64,000 bases of DNA from Streptomyces naganishii JCM 4654 (GTDB lineage: Bacteria; Actinomycetota; Actinomycetes; Streptomycetales; Streptomycetaceae), in the NCBI RefSeq assembly GCF_014650575.1, contig NZ_BMVF01000008.1, positions 1 to 64,000 of the forward strand, written 5' to 3'. Below are positions 1 through 9,600 of the stretch, one piece after another (the stretch's first letter is position 1; each line of letters starts with the position of its first letter). The notes below the pieces were generated by a model. It was given only the letters and a program-made list of their open reading frames with translations. It was not told the origin of the DNA and made no database searches. Made by a program: the position numbers and the translations under genes.

Positions 1-119
1 CGCTTCCACCGGAGGGCGGCTGCGGGCCGGGCGCCCCACTGTCCCGCTTCCACCGGAGGGTGGGTGCGGGTCCGGGCGCCCCGTCGGCGTTTCGCCTCGG
101 GGGGAGGGTGGGTGCGGGT
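1..119. repeat. Degenerate GC-rich tandem repeat
   Basis: A 16-base motif, CGCTTCCACCGGAGGG, occurs at 1-16 and again at 45-60. A second motif, GGAGGGTGGGTGCGGGT, occurs at 55-71 and 103-119. Together they form two to three decayed units of about 44-50 bp directly after the stop of the thiamine-binding-family gene. I see no gene here. The array may continue to the left of the window. Confidence 0.55.
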
Positions 120-120
120 G

Positions 121-414
121 CTAGTCGGCCAAGTGCCGTTCCACCGTTTCCACCTTTGCGGTCAGGGCGTCTGTGACTCCTGGGCGGATGTCCGCCTTCA
201 GGACCAGGGAGACTCGGGGAGCCCTGGCCTCCACTGCCGCCACTGCTTGTTTGATCACCTGCATCACCTCGTCCCAGTCGCCCTCGATCGAGGTGAACAT
301 CGCGTCGGTGCGGTTGGGCAGGCCGGAGGCCCGGACCACTCGGACGGCGTCGGCCACGTACTCCCCCACGTCCTCGCCGACGCCCAGGGGGGTCACGGAG
401 AAAGCGACGATCAC
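121..414 (-). CDS. Thiamine-binding protein family (MTH1187/YkoF-like), 97 aa
   Basis: This is a small cytosolic protein. The sequence begins VIVAFSVTPLGVGEDVGEYV and contains TDAMFTSIEGDWDEVMQVI, which matches the MTH1187/YkoF family: ferredoxin-like proteins of about 95-100 aa, some of which bind thiamine. The length is full for the family. The GTG start at 414 overlaps the stop of the upstream membrane-protein gene in a GTGA junction, so the two genes are probably translationally coupled. No TPP riboswitch or thiamine biosynthesis gene is nearby, so a thiamine role is family knowledge only, and a generic ligand-binding role is possible. Confidence 0.85.
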   Translation of the reverse strand: MIVAFSVTPLGVGEDVGEYVADAVRVVRASGLPNRTDAMFTSIEGDWDEVMQVIKQAVAAVEARAPRVSLVLKADIRPGVTDALTAKVETVERHLAD

Positions 415-755
415 GCGTTCACGACCCCCTCGCGGCGGGCGCGGGAGGCGATCACCGCGTCCTCGGCCTCGCGCTTGAGCTTGCGCTCGGCGAAGAAGCC
501 GCCGGTGGGCAGGACCGACAGGACGAAGTAGAGGGCGGCGGTCCTGAGCGACCACTTGGCGCGGTTCCAGGCGTCGGCCCAGAAGATGACGTACAGGACG
601 AACAGGACGCCGTGGATCGAGCCCATCACGGGTACCGCGTTGAAGTCCGTGGTCCGCTTCAGGACCGAGCAGATCAGCAGGAGGATGAAGGACACCGCCT
701 CGGGGGCGGAGACCAGGCGGAGGCGGCGGAGGGCGGTGGCGGTCTTGATGTCCAC
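411..755 (-). CDS. DUF3817 integral membrane protein, 114 aa
   Basis: This small membrane protein has about three hydrophobic segments (around residues 17-33, 44-62 and 70-86) and a charged C-terminal tail ending in a Lys/Arg-rich stretch. The motif APEAVSF and the following membrane pattern are typical of the DUF3817 family, whose function is unknown. The GTG start at 755 is preceded by AAGGTGA at good spacing. The 3' end overlaps the downstream thiamine-binding-family gene by four bases, so they form a two-gene operon. It is divergent from the AIM24 cluster; 756-904 is the shared promoter interval. Confidence 0.85.
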   Translation of the reverse strand: MDIKTATALRRLRLVSAPEAVSFILLLICSVLKRTTDFNAVPVMGSIHGVLFVLYVIFWADAWNRAKWSLRTAALYFVLSVLPTGGFFAERKLKREAEDAVIASRARREGVVNA

Positions 756-904
756 GGGTCACCTTCGGTCGGGACGGAGGGGATGGGCGCCGGCGGTTTG
801 TGAATGCGGGCACAAAGTTCCGGTCCATTGTGGCAAATCCTCCGGGCGGTCCGCCCCAGGGGTGTGTGCGGCGTCCCTGCGCCGCTACCTTTCGCTGCGT
901 GGCG

Positions 905-1537
905 ATGTTCCGACTTCAGGGAAGCAAGGTGCTCGCCGTCGACATGACCGGGGATGCCGTGAAGGCGAAGAACGGCTCGATGGTCGCGTACGACGGGCAG
1001 ATGGCCTTCAAGAAGCTGACGGGTGGCGGTGAGGGGCTGCGGGGGATGGTGACGCGGCGGCTCACCGGTGAGCAGATGACGGTGATGGAGGTGCGGGGGC
1101 AGGGGACCTGCTGGTTCGCCGACCGGGCCGCCGAGATCAATCTGGTGCGGTTGCAGGGCGAGAAGCTGTTCGTCGAGTCGAGCAACCTGCTGGCGACGGA
1201 CGCGGGGCTGCGGACGGGCACGACGTTCACGGGGCTGCGGGGGGCCTCGCAGGGCAACGGGCTGTTCACCACGACCGTGGAGGGGCACGGGCAGGCGGCG
1301 ATCATGTCGGACGGGCCGGCCGTGGTGCTGCGGGTCAGCGCGCAGTACCCGCTGATCGTCGATCCGGGCGCGTACATCGCACACCAGGGGAACCTGCGGC
1401 AGACCTTCCAGTCCGGTGTGACCTTCCGCACCTTTCTCGGCGAGGGCGGCGGGGAGGCCTTCCAGATCCGGTTCGAGGGGGACGGGCTCGTGTACGTGCA
1501 GCCGAGCGAGCGGAACACCATCGCGGGGGACGTGTGA
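905..1537 (+). CDS. AIM24 family protein, first of three paralogs, 210 aa
   Basis: The sequence starts MFRLQGSKVLAVDMTGDAV and shows the beta-rich, glycine-rich AIM24 pattern, with repeated G-x-G-x-hydrophobic turns and a C-terminal GEAFQIRFEGDGLVYVQ block. AIM24 (TRAP-like) proteins are linked to mitochondrial inner-membrane organisation in yeast; the bacterial role is unknown. I chose ATG 905 because the homology begins there; an in-frame GTG at 899 is possible. The stop overlaps the ATG of the next paralog (TGATG), so the three genes are an operon. No signal peptide is seen, so it is probably cytoplasmic or membrane-associated. Confidence 0.85.
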   Translation: MFRLQGSKVLAVDMTGDAVKAKNGSMVAYDGQMAFKKLTGGGEGLRGMVTRRLTGEQMTVMEVRGQGTCWFADRAAEINLVRLQGEKLFVESSNLLATDAGLRTGTTFTGLRGASQGNGLFTTTVEGHGQAAIMSDGPAVVLRVSAQYPLIVDPGAYIAHQGNLRQTFQSGVTFRTFLGEGGGEAFQIRFEGDGLVYVQPSERNTIAGDV

Positions 1538-2187
1538 TGGCCTTCCGGGAGATCAACTCGAAGATGGTCGAGGCGACCGTCGTGCCGGGGCAGCGGCTGT
1601 TCAGTCAGCGCGGGGCCATGCTCGCGTACAAGGGCGAGGTGTCCTTCACCCCCAGCCTTCAAGGGGGTCAGGGCGGGCTGATGTCCATGATCGGACGGCG
1701 GGTCGCCGGGGAGGCCACCCCGCTGATGACGGTGGAGGGCAGCGGGACCGTGTTCTTCGGGCACGGCGGCCACCACGTGCACGTGATCGGCCTGACGGGC
1801 GACACCCTGTACGTGGAGGCGGACCGGCTGCTGGCCTTCGAGGGGACGCTGCGGCAGGGGACGATGTTCATGGGTTCGCAGGGCGGGGTCATGGGCATGG
1901 TGCGCGGCCAGGTCACGGGCCAGGGGCTGTTCACGACCACGCTCCAGGGCCACGGGTCCGTGGCGGTGATGGCGCACGGCGGGGTCTTCGAGGTGCCGAT
2001 CACCCCGCAGCGGCCCGTCCACGTGGATCCGCAGGCCTACGTCGCCCATCACGGTGACGTGCGCAACCGGCTGTCCGCCGCCCTGGGGTGGCGCGACATG
2101 GTGGGGCGCGGTTCCGGGGAGGCCTTCCAGCTGGAGCTCAGCGGCAGTGGCGTGGTCTACGTGCAGGCGTCGGAGGAGAAGCTGTGA
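1537..2187 (+). CDS. AIM24 family protein, second of three paralogs, 216 aa
   Basis: The sequence starts MAFREINSKMVEATVVPGQR and aligns along its whole length with the preceding paralog. Shared blocks include GQGLFTTTLQGHGSVAVM and GEAFQLELSGSGVVYVQAS near the C terminus. The ATG at 1537 shares a base with the upstream stop, and the 3' end overlaps the third paralog by four bases (GTGA). Such tight coupling suggests the three products are made in equal amounts, perhaps as a hetero-oligomer; that is inference. There is no catalytic motif and no membrane segment. Confidence 0.87.
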   Translation: MAFREINSKMVEATVVPGQRLFSQRGAMLAYKGEVSFTPSLQGGQGGLMSMIGRRVAGEATPLMTVEGSGTVFFGHGGHHVHVIGLTGDTLYVEADRLLAFEGTLRQGTMFMGSQGGVMGMVRGQVTGQGLFTTTLQGHGSVAVMAHGGVFEVPITPQRPVHVDPQAYVAHHGDVRNRLSAALGWRDMVGRGSGEAFQLELSGSGVVYVQASEEKL

Positions 2188-2987
2188 ACGCGTGGGGACC
2201 GCCCGGTGCCGGGCCCGTGGTCTACGACCCGATGACGCTGCCGGCGGACGACAACGTCAACAACTACACCTTCTGCGTGGAGCTGAAGGGGAGCCAGTGG
2301 TTCCTCCAGAAGGGGAAGATGATCGCCTACTACGGGGCGATCGAGTTCAACGGCGTCGGGCACGGACGGCTGGACCGTCTGGTGCGTACGTCGTTCCATT
2401 CGCCTCTGCACGCGAGCGACTGGGTCGTGGCGGAGGGCTCGGGCAAGATGCTGCTCGCCGACCGGGCCTTCGATGTCAATTCCTACGACCTGGACGACGG
2501 CAATCTGACCATTCGCTCGGGCAACCTGCTCGCTTTTCAGCCAAGTCTCGCGCTCAAGCAGTCGATCGTGCCGGGGTTCCTGACCCTCATCGGAACCGGA
2601 AAGTTCGTGGCCGCGTCAAACGGGCCGGTGGTGTTCATGGAACCCCCGGTCCGGGTGGACCCGCAGGCGCTCGTCGGATGGGCCGACTGCCCCTCCCCGT
2701 GCCATCACTACGACCACGGGTACCTGACAGGCGTAATGGGCGGTCTACGTGCGATGACGGGCCTCGGCGGGGCCTCCGGGGAGGAGCACCAGTTCGAGTT
2801 CGTGGGAGCCGGCACGGTGCTGCTTCAGTCGAGCGAATCCCTGATGGCCGAGCAGGCCATGGGGGTGGTCCCGCAGGAGCCCGGCGTGCCCGGCGGAGCG
2901 GGGGTGTCCGGAAGCCATGGACAGCAAGCCGGCGCACCGCGCCTTCCCGGACAGCTGGGAGACCTCCAGCGTCGCTTCGGGCTGTGA
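2184..2987 (+). CDS. AIM24 family protein, third of three paralogs, 267 aa
   Basis: This is the longest and most divergent of the trio. It has an N-terminal extension (VNAWGPPGAGPVVYDPMT), the AIM24 core from about residue 25 to 225, and a Gly/Pro/Gln-rich tail of about 40 residues. It keeps the LQKGKMIAYYG and GEEHQFEFVGAGTVLLQSSE blocks that correspond to those in its neighbours, and adds a Cys/His cluster (DCPSPCHHYDHG) around residues 170-181 that the other two lack. That cluster could bind a metal. The GTG start at 2184 overlaps the preceding stop. Confidence 0.83.
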   Translation: MNAWGPPGAGPVVYDPMTLPADDNVNNYTFCVELKGSQWFLQKGKMIAYYGAIEFNGVGHGRLDRLVRTSFHSPLHASDWVVAEGSGKMLLADRAFDVNSYDLDDGNLTIRSGNLLAFQPSLALKQSIVPGFLTLIGTGKFVAASNGPVVFMEPPVRVDPQALVGWADCPSPCHHYDHGYLTGVMGGLRAMTGLGGASGEEHQFEFVGAGTVLLQSSESLMAEQAMGVVPQEPGVPGGAGVSGSHGQQAGAPRLPGQLGDLQRRFGL

Positions 2988-3082
2988 GCGGTAGTCTGCG
3001 GAGTGTGACGGCTCGAACGCGTGCGCACCGTCACAGCACCCCTCACTAGTTCGCCTTTCAACTTCTTAGGTAGACTTCATTC

Positions 3083-3559
3083 ATGGAGACCGAGACGGCC
3101 ACGCGCTGGCTGACCGATGCGGAGCAGTGCGCCTGGCGCACCCACCTGGAGGTCAACAGGCTGTTGACGTACCAGCTCGAGAAGGACTTGCAGCCGTTCG
3201 GCCTGACGATGAACGACTACGAGATCCTCGTGAACCTCTCCGAGTCGGAGGACGTACGGATGCGGATGAGCGACCTCGCGTCCGCCACCCTCCAGTCCAA
3301 GAGCCGCCTCTCGCACCAGATCACCCGCATGGAGAACGCGAACCTGGTGCGCCGTGAGAACTGCGAGTCCGACCGCAGAGGGCTCTACGCGGTCCTCACC
3401 GAGCACGGGATGGAGACCATGCAGAAGGTCGCGCCGCACCATGTGGCGTCCGTGCGGAGGCACTTCATCGACCTGCTGGCGCCCGAGGCGCTGACCGAGC
3501 TCGACAAGGCCCTCAAGCCCGTCGCCGAGCATCTGCGGGCACAGCGGGGACGCTCCTGA
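3083..3559 (+). CDS. MarR family transcriptional regulator, 158 aa
   Basis: This is a winged-helix regulator of typical MarR length. The recognition region is around residues 55-90 (LASATLQSKSRLSHQITRME) and is followed by the wing (LVRRENCESDRRGLYAVLTE). MarR dimers usually repress nearby or own promoters and release DNA on binding phenolic or oxidising ligands. It stands alone: the AIM24 operon ends 95 bp upstream and a strong convergent terminator lies 11 bp downstream. The 95-bp upstream gap is locally AT-richer and probably holds its promoter. The target genes cannot be read from the sequence. Confidence 0.9.
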   Translation: METETATRWLTDAEQCAWRTHLEVNRLLTYQLEKDLQPFGLTMNDYEILVNLSESEDVRMRMSDLASATLQSKSRLSHQITRMENANLVRRENCESDRRGLYAVLTEHGMETMQKVAPHHVASVRRHFIDLLAPEALTELDKALKPVAEHLRAQRGRS

Positions 3560-3570
3560 GCGCGTGCGGG

Positions 3571-3616
3571 AACGGCGGAAGGCGGGGCCCTGGACGGGAT
3601 CCCGCCTTCCGCCGTT
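3571..3616. terminator. Bidirectional hairpin terminator between marR and meaB
   Basis: A perfect 16-bp inverted repeat (arms 3571-3586 and 3601-3616, loop of 14 bases) sits between the convergent MarR and MeaB genes and can end transcription from both sides. It has no long T-run, as is common in streptomycetes. Confidence 0.8.
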
Positions 3617-3628
3617 CACCGCCTGTTC

Positions 3629-4585
3629 TCAGGCCTCGGTGAGGCCCGCCACCAGTTCGTCCGCCGCGCGGTACGGGTCCAGCTCGCCCGCCACGATGCG
3701 TTCGGCCAGCGCGCTGAGGCGGCGGTCGCCGTGCAGGTCGCCGATGCGCTCGCGCAGCGCGGTCACCGCGATCGTCTCCACCTCGCGGGCCGCCCGCGCC
3801 CGCCGGCGCTCCGCGAGCACGCCCCGCTCCTCCATCCACGCCCGGTGCTTCTCCAGGGCCTCCACGACCTCGTCGACGCCCTCGGCGCGGGCCGCCACCG
3901 TCTTGACGATGGGCGGGCGCCAGTCGCCGGGGCCGCGGGCCTCGCCGAGGCCCAGCATGTGGTTCAGCTCGCGGGCCGTGGCGTCGGCGCCGTCGCGGTC
4001 GGCCTTGTTGACCACGTAGACGTCGCCGATCTCCAGGATGCCCGCCTTGGCCGCCTGGATGCCGTCGCCCATGCCCGGGGCGAGCAGGACGACGGAGGTG
4101 TCCGCCTGCGAGGCGATCTCCACCTCGGACTGGCCGACGCCCACGGTCTCCACCAGGATCACGTCGCAGCCCGCCGCGTCCAGCACGCGGATGGCCTGCG
4201 GGGCCGCCCAGGCGAGTCCGCCGAGGTGGCCGCGGGTCGCCATGGAGCGGATGTAGACGCCCGGGTCGGAGGCGTGCTCCGACATGCGCACCCGGTCGCC
4301 CAGCAGGGCGCCCCCGGAGAAGGGCGAGGACGGGTCGACGGCCAGGACGCCGACCCGCCTGCCCTGTTTGCGGTACGCCGTCACCAGGGCCGACGTGGAC
4401 GTCGACTTGCCCACGCCCGGGGAGCCGGTGAGGCCGACGACGTAGGCGTTGCCCGTCAGCGGGGCCAGGGTCTCCATGACCTCCCGCAACTGCGGGGACG
4501 CCCCCTCCACCAAGGAGATCAGCCGGGCCACGGCCCGCGGCCGGCCTTCCCTGGCCTGGGCCACCAGAGAGGAGACGTCCTGCAT
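3629..4585 (-). CDS. meaB: Methylmalonyl-CoA mutase-associated GTPase MeaB
   Basis: This is a G3E P-loop GTPase of about 318 aa. The Walker A motif GSPGVGKST is near residue 53, switch motifs follow (ILVETVGVGQSEVEI), and the base-recognition motif is VNKAD. MeaB binds adenosylcobalamin-dependent methylmalonyl-CoA mutase, gates cofactor loading and protects it from inactivation. ATG 4585 is chosen; an in-frame GTG at 4600 would add five residues. It lies 71 bp downstream of the thiolase gene on the same strand, with the epimerase gene beyond that, so the context supports propionyl/methylmalonyl-CoA metabolism. The mutase itself is not in the window. Confidence 0.92.
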   Translation of the reverse strand: MQDVSSLVAQAREGRPRAVARLISLVEGASPQLREVMETLAPLTGNAYVVGLTGSPGVGKSTSTSALVTAYRKQGRRVGVLAVDPSSPFSGGALLGDRVRMSEHASDPGVYIRSMATRGHLGGLAWAAPQAIRVLDAAGCDVILVETVGVGQSEVEIASQADTSVVLLAPGMGDGIQAAKAGILEIGDVYVVNKADRDGADATARELNHMLGLGEARGPGDWRPPIVKTVAARAEGVDEVVEALEKHRAWMEERGVLAERRRARAAREVETIAVTALRERIGDLHGDRRLSALAERIVAGELDPYRAADELVAGLTEA

Positions 4586-4656
4586 CACAGCTCCGTTCAC
4601 GTGATCCGCGTACGCGGTCGGCGTACGAAAGGGGTCGGTGGGGTGCTACCCGGCGC

Positions 4657-5865
4657 TCAGGCCTTGGGCACCCGGACGATCAGGGCGTCGCCCTGGCCGC
4701 CGCCACCGCACAGCGCGGCCGCGCCGACCCCGCCGCCCCGGCGCTTGAGCTCCAGGGCCAGGTGCAGCACCAGACGGGCGCCGGACATCCCGATCGGGTG
4801 ACCGAGAGCGATCGCGCCGCCGTTCACGTTCACCTTTTCCGTGGATACGCCGAGGTCCTTCATTGACTGCACGGCGACGGCGGCGAACGCCTCGTTGATC
4901 TCGATGAGGTCCAGGTCGGAAACCTCCAGGCCCTCCTTCTTCAGAGCGTGCTGGATGGCGTTGGACGGCTGGGACTGCAGGGAGTTGTCCGGCCCCGCCA
5001 CGTTGCCGTGGGCGCCGATCTCGGCGATCCAGTCCAGGCCCAGCTCCTCGGCCTTGGCCTTGCTCATCACGACCACGGCGGCGGCGCCGTCGGAGATCTG
5101 CGAGGCCGAGCCGGCGGTGATCGTGCCGTCCTTGGCGAAGGCCGGGCGCAGCTTGCCCAGGGACTCGGCGGTGGTGTCGCCGCGGATGCCCTCGTCCTTG
5201 CTGAACAGCACCGGGTCGCCCTTGCGCTGCGGGATCTCCACCGGGGTGATCTCGGCCTCGAAGATGCCGTTCTTCTGGGCGGCGGCCGCCCGCTGGTGGG
5301 AGAGCGCGGCGATCTCGTCCTGCTCCGGACGGGCGATGCCCAGACGGGTGTTGTGCTTCTCGGTGGACTCGCCCATGGCGATGCCCTCGAAGGAGTCGGT
5401 CAGGCCGTCGTACGCCATCGCGTCGAGCATCTCGATCGCGCCGTACTTGAAGCCCTCGCGGGACTTGGGGAGCAGGTGGGGCGCGTTGGTCATCGACTCC
5501 TGGCCGCCGGCGACGACCACGTCGAACTCGCCGGCGCGGATCAGCTGGTCGGCCAGCGCGATCGCGTCCAGGCCGGACAGGCACACCTTGTTGATGGTCA
5601 GCGCCGGGACGCTCATCGGGATGCCGGCCTTGACCGCGGCCTGACGGGCCGGGATCTGCCCCGCCCCGGCCTGCAGCACCTGCCCCATGATCACGTACTG
5701 CACCTGGTCGCCCCCGATCCCCGCACGGTCGAGGGCGGCCTTGATCGCGAAGCCGCCGAGGTCGGCTCCCGAGAAGGACTTCAGCGAGCCCAGCAGCCGC
5801 CCCATGGGCGTGCGCGCGCCCGCGACGATCACCGAGGTGTTCGTACCGGAATTTCCAGAAGACAT
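4657..5865 (-). CDS. Acetyl-CoA C-acetyltransferase (thiolase), 402 aa
   Basis: This cytosolic thiolase condenses or cleaves acetoacetyl-CoA. All family landmarks are present: nucleophile Cys95 in NKVCLSG, the GHPIGMSGARL motif with the catalytic His, and the C-terminal CGGGGQGDA block with the second Cys. The length is normal. ATG 5865 is chosen because AGGGGA lies at good spacing upstream and the homology begins just after it; the open frame extends further without support. It is divergent from mce across 149 bp, which must hold promoters for both, and is followed by meaB on the same strand. It may serve C4 metabolism, butyryl-CoA or acetoacetyl-CoA supply. Confidence 0.93.
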   Translation of the reverse strand: MSSGNSGTNTSVIVAGARTPMGRLLGSLKSFSGADLGGFAIKAALDRAGIGGDQVQYVIMGQVLQAGAGQIPARQAAVKAGIPMSVPALTINKVCLSGLDAIALADQLIRAGEFDVVVAGGQESMTNAPHLLPKSREGFKYGAIEMLDAMAYDGLTDSFEGIAMGESTEKHNTRLGIARPEQDEIAALSHQRAAAAQKNGIFEAEITPVEIPQRKGDPVLFSKDEGIRGDTTAESLGKLRPAFAKDGTITAGSASQISDGAAAVVVMSKAKAEELGLDWIAEIGAHGNVAGPDNSLQSQPSNAIQHALKKEGLEVSDLDLIEINEAFAAVAVQSMKDLGVSTEKVNVNGGAIALGHPIGMSGARLVLHLALELKRRGGGVGAAALCGGGGQGDALIVRVPKA

Positions 5866-6014
5866 GAGCTGCGATCCCCTTACCGGCCTGCCCAGGCCGA
5901 GGAGTGAACGAGGGTTTACTTCGAATGTACTGATGGCACTCGGTGCCGTCATCGGGCCGTCGGTGTGATCGCGCGCACGTTGCGTAACCACCCGCGGAGC
6001 GCTGCACTGAATCC

Positions 6015-6455
6015 ATGCTGACGCGAATCGACCACATCGGGATCGCCTGCCACGACCTCGACGCGACCGTCGAGTTCTACCGGGCCACGTACGGCTTCGA
6101 GGTGTTCCACACCGAGGTCAACGAGGAGCAGGGCGTGCGCGAGGCCATGCTCAAGATCAACGAGACGTCCGACGGAGGTGCCTCCTACCTGCAGCTTCTC
6201 GAGCCGACCCGCGAGGACTCCACCGTCGCCAAGTGGCTCGCCAAGAACGGCGAGGGCGTCCACCACATCGCTTTCGGTACGGCGGATGTGGACGCCGACG
6301 CCGCGGACATCCGCGACAGGGGCGTACGCGTTCTGTACGAGGAGCCGCGACGCGGCTCCATGGGGTCACGGATCACCTTCCTGCACCCCAAGGATTGTCA
6401 CGGCGTCCTGACAGAACTGGTCACTTCAGCGCCTGTTGAGTCGGCTGAGCACTGA
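6015..6455 (+). CDS. mce: Methylmalonyl-CoA epimerase
   Basis: This vicinal-oxygen-chelate enzyme of 146 aa interconverts (2R)- and (2S)-methylmalonyl-CoA. The metal ligands expected from the Propionibacterium enzyme are visible: His7 (IDHIGIA), Gln60 (YLQLLEP), His84 (GVHHIAF) and Glu134 (LTELV). Length and start (ATG 6015) are normal for the family. It is divergent from the thiolase-meaB pair and lies 234 bp upstream of scy, the conserved streptomycete order. The product feeds succinyl-CoA via the mutase or extender units to polyketide synthases. Confidence 0.95.
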   Translation: MLTRIDHIGIACHDLDATVEFYRATYGFEVFHTEVNEEQGVREAMLKINETSDGGASYLQLLEPTREDSTVAKWLAKNGEGVHHIAFGTADVDADAADIRDRGVRVLYEEPRRGSMGSRITFLHPKDCHGVLTELVTSAPVESAEH

Positions 6456-6490
6456 CCCTCGTACATAAGGGCCGGTAGGGTTGGGAGCGG

Positions 6491-6514
6491 TCGTCCCCGA
6501 AGCGGGGGCGGCCG
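6491..6514 (+). terminator. Possible mce terminator hairpin
   Basis: CCCCG (6495-6499) and CGGGG (6503-6507) form a short hairpin extended by imperfect flanking pairs, 40 bp after the mce stop. It has no T-run, so it may instead be part of the scy leader. Confidence 0.35.
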
Positions 6515-6689
6515 GGTCCTGCCGTCCTTCGGCCGGACCGTGCCGGGGTCCGGGTTTCGGGGGACGAGCGTCGGGGCAGCAGCCCATGCTCCGCCGTTGA
6601 TCTGACACCATTCCCCGGGGGCCCCGTTCGGCGGATGGACGGAGCTCGTTTGGACAGGCTTGCGACCAGGGGACGGATGGGACCGCGCA

Positions 6690-9600
6690 GTGCGGGGCTA
6701 CGAACGCCAGGAGCGAGAGCCGGCGGCTGACGTCGACCACCTCTCTCGGTTCGAGGCCGAGATGGATCGGCTGAAGACCGAGCGGGAGAAGGCGATCCAG
6801 CACGCCGAGGACCTCGGCTACCAGGTCGAGGTGCTGCGCGCCAAGCTTCACGAGGCGCGCCGCACCATCATGTCCCGGCCCGCCTACGACAGCGCGGACA
6901 TCGGCTACCAGGCCGAGCAGCTGCTGCGCAACGCGCAGATGCAGGCCGACCAGATCCGCGCCGACGCCGAGCGCGAGCTGAGCCAGGCCCGGGCGCAGAC
7001 CCAGCGGATCCTCCAGGAGCACGCCGAGCAGGCCGCGCGCCTGCAGTCCGAGCTGCACCAGGAGGCGGTGACCCGGCGCCAGCAGCTCGACCAGGAGCTC
7101 GCCGAGCGCCGCCAGACCGTCGAGTCCCACGTCAACGAGAACGTGGCCTGGGCCGAGCAGCTGCGCGCCCGCACCGAGCAGCAGGCGCGCCGGCTGCTCG
7201 AGGAGTCCCGCGCAGAGGCCGAGCAGGCCATGGCCGCCGCCCGCGCGGAGGCCGAGCGGGTGGCCGCCGAGACACGCCAGCGCCTCCAGAGCGAGGCCGA
7301 GTCGGCCCGCGCCGAGGCCGAGCAGATCCTGCGCCGCGCCCGCACGGACGCCGAGCGCCTGCTGAACGCGGCCTCCACGCAGGCCCAGGAGGCCACCGAC
7401 CACGCCGAGCAGCTGCGCTCCTCCACCGCCACCGAGTCCGACGCCGCCCGCCGCCAGGCCACCGAGCTGAGCCGGGCCGCCGAACAGCGCATGGCCGAGG
7501 CGGAGGAGGCGCTGCGCAAGGCGCAGACCGAGGCCGAGAAGCTGGTCACCGAGGCCAAGGAGGCCGCGGCCAAGGCCCTGTCGAGCGCGGAGGCGGCCAA
7601 CGAAACGCGCACCCGCACCGCCAAGGAGCAGGTCGCCCGTCTGGTCGAGGAGGCCACCAAGGAGGCCGAGACCACCAAGTCCGAGGCCGAGCAGGTGGTC
7701 GCGGACGCCCGCGCCGAAGCCGAGAAGATCGTCGCCGAGGCCGCCGAGAAGGCCCGTACGATCACGGCCGAGGAGAGCGCCACCCAGCTGTCCAAGGCGG
7801 CCAAGACCGCCGAGGACGTGCTGAACAAGGCCGCCGAGGACGCCAAGAACACCACCAAGGCCGCGGCCGAGGAGGCCGAGCGGATCCGCCGGGAGGCCGA
7901 GGCCGAGGCGGACCGGCTGCGCGCCGAGGCGCACGACATCGCCGCCCAGCTCAAGGGCGCCGCCAAGGACGACACCAAGGAGTACCGCGCCAAGACGGTC
8001 GAGCTGCAGGAGGAGGCGCGCCGGCTGCGCGGCGAGGCCGAGCAGCTGCGCGCCGACGCGGTCGCCGAGGGCGAGCGGATCCGCGCCGAGGCCCGGCGCG
8101 AGGCCGTGGTGCAGATCGAGGAGGCGGCGAAGACCGCCGAGGAGCTGCTGTCCAAGGCCAAGGCCGACGCCGACGAGCTGCGCTCGACCGCGCAGGGCGA
8201 CAGCGAGAAGGTCCGCACCGAGGCCATCGAGCGGGCCACCTCCCTGCGCCGGCAGGCCGAGGAGACCCTGGAGCGCACCCGCAAGGAGGCCGAGCGGCAC
8301 CGCGCCGAGGCGGAGGAGCGGGCCGAGTCGGTCCGCGCCGACGCCGAGCGGGCCGCGCGCGAGCTGCGCGAGGAGACCGAGCGCGCCGTCGAGGCCCGGC
8401 GGGCCGAGGCCGCCGAGGAGCTCACCCGGCTGCACACCGATGCCGAGCAGCGCCTGGCCGCTGCCGAGCAGGCGCTGTCCGAGGCCCGTGAGGAGGCCGC
8501 GCGGATCCGCCGCGAGGCCGCCGAGGAGGCCGAGCGGCTGCGCGCCGAGGCCGCCGAGCGCATCCGTACGCTCCAGCAGCAGGCCGAGGCCGAGGCGGAG
8601 CGGCTGCGCGACGAGGCCGCGGCCGACGCGTCCGCCTCCCGCGCCGAGGGCGAGGCCCTCGCCGTGCGGCTGCGGTCCGAGGCCGCGGCCGAGGCCGAGC
8701 GGCTCAAGGCGGAGGCCCAGGACACCGCGGACCGGGTGCGCGCGGAGGCGCAGGCCGCCGCCGAGCGGCTGGGCGCCGAGGCGTCCGAGACGCTGGCCGC
8801 CGCCCAGGAGGAGGCCGCCCGGCGCCGCCGCGAGGCCGAGGAACTCCTCGGCGCCGCGCGCGCCGAGGCCGACCAGGAGCGCGAGCGGGCCCGCGAGCAG
8901 AGCGAGGAGCTGCTGGCCTCGGCGCGCAAGCGCGTCGAGGAGGCGCAGACCGAGGCGACCCGGCTGGTCGAGGAGGCCGACCGGCGCGCCACCGAGATGG
9001 TCTCGGCCGCCGAACAGCACGCCCAGCAGGTACGCGACTCCGTCGCCGGGCTGCACGAGCAGGCGCAGGAGGAGATCACCGGGCTGCGCTCGGCCGCCGA
9101 GCACGCGGCGGAGCGCACCCGCCGGGAGGCCGGCGAGGAGGCGGACCGGGTCCGCGCCGACGCCTACGCCGAGCGGGAGCGGGCCGGCGAGGACGCCGCC
9201 CGGCTGCGGCGCGAGGCCCACGAGGAGGCCGAGGCCGCGAAGTCGCTGGCGGACCGCACGGTCTCCGAGGCGATCGCGGAGGCCGAGCGGATCCGCGCGG
9301 ACGTCGCCGAGCACGCCCAGCGGGTGCGCACCGAGGCCTCCGACGCGATCGCGCAGGCCGACCAGGACGCCACCCGCACCCGCGCCGAGGCCCGCGAGGA
9401 CGCCAACCGCATCCGCTCGGACGCGGCGACCCAGGCGGACACGCTCATCAGCGAGGCGCGTGCGGAGGCCGAGCGGCTCCAGACGGAGACGATCAACGAG
9501 GCCGACCGGCTGCGCGCCGACTCCGTCGCGAAGGCGGAGAAGCTCATCTCGGACGCCACCGGCGACGCGGAGCGGCTGCGCGCCGAGGCCGCCGAGACGG

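Noticed and set aside
121..800. TPP riboswitch near the thiamine-binding-family gene
   Set aside because: The gene is coupled to the DUF3817 gene by overlap, and the region upstream lacks the conserved thi-box sequence.
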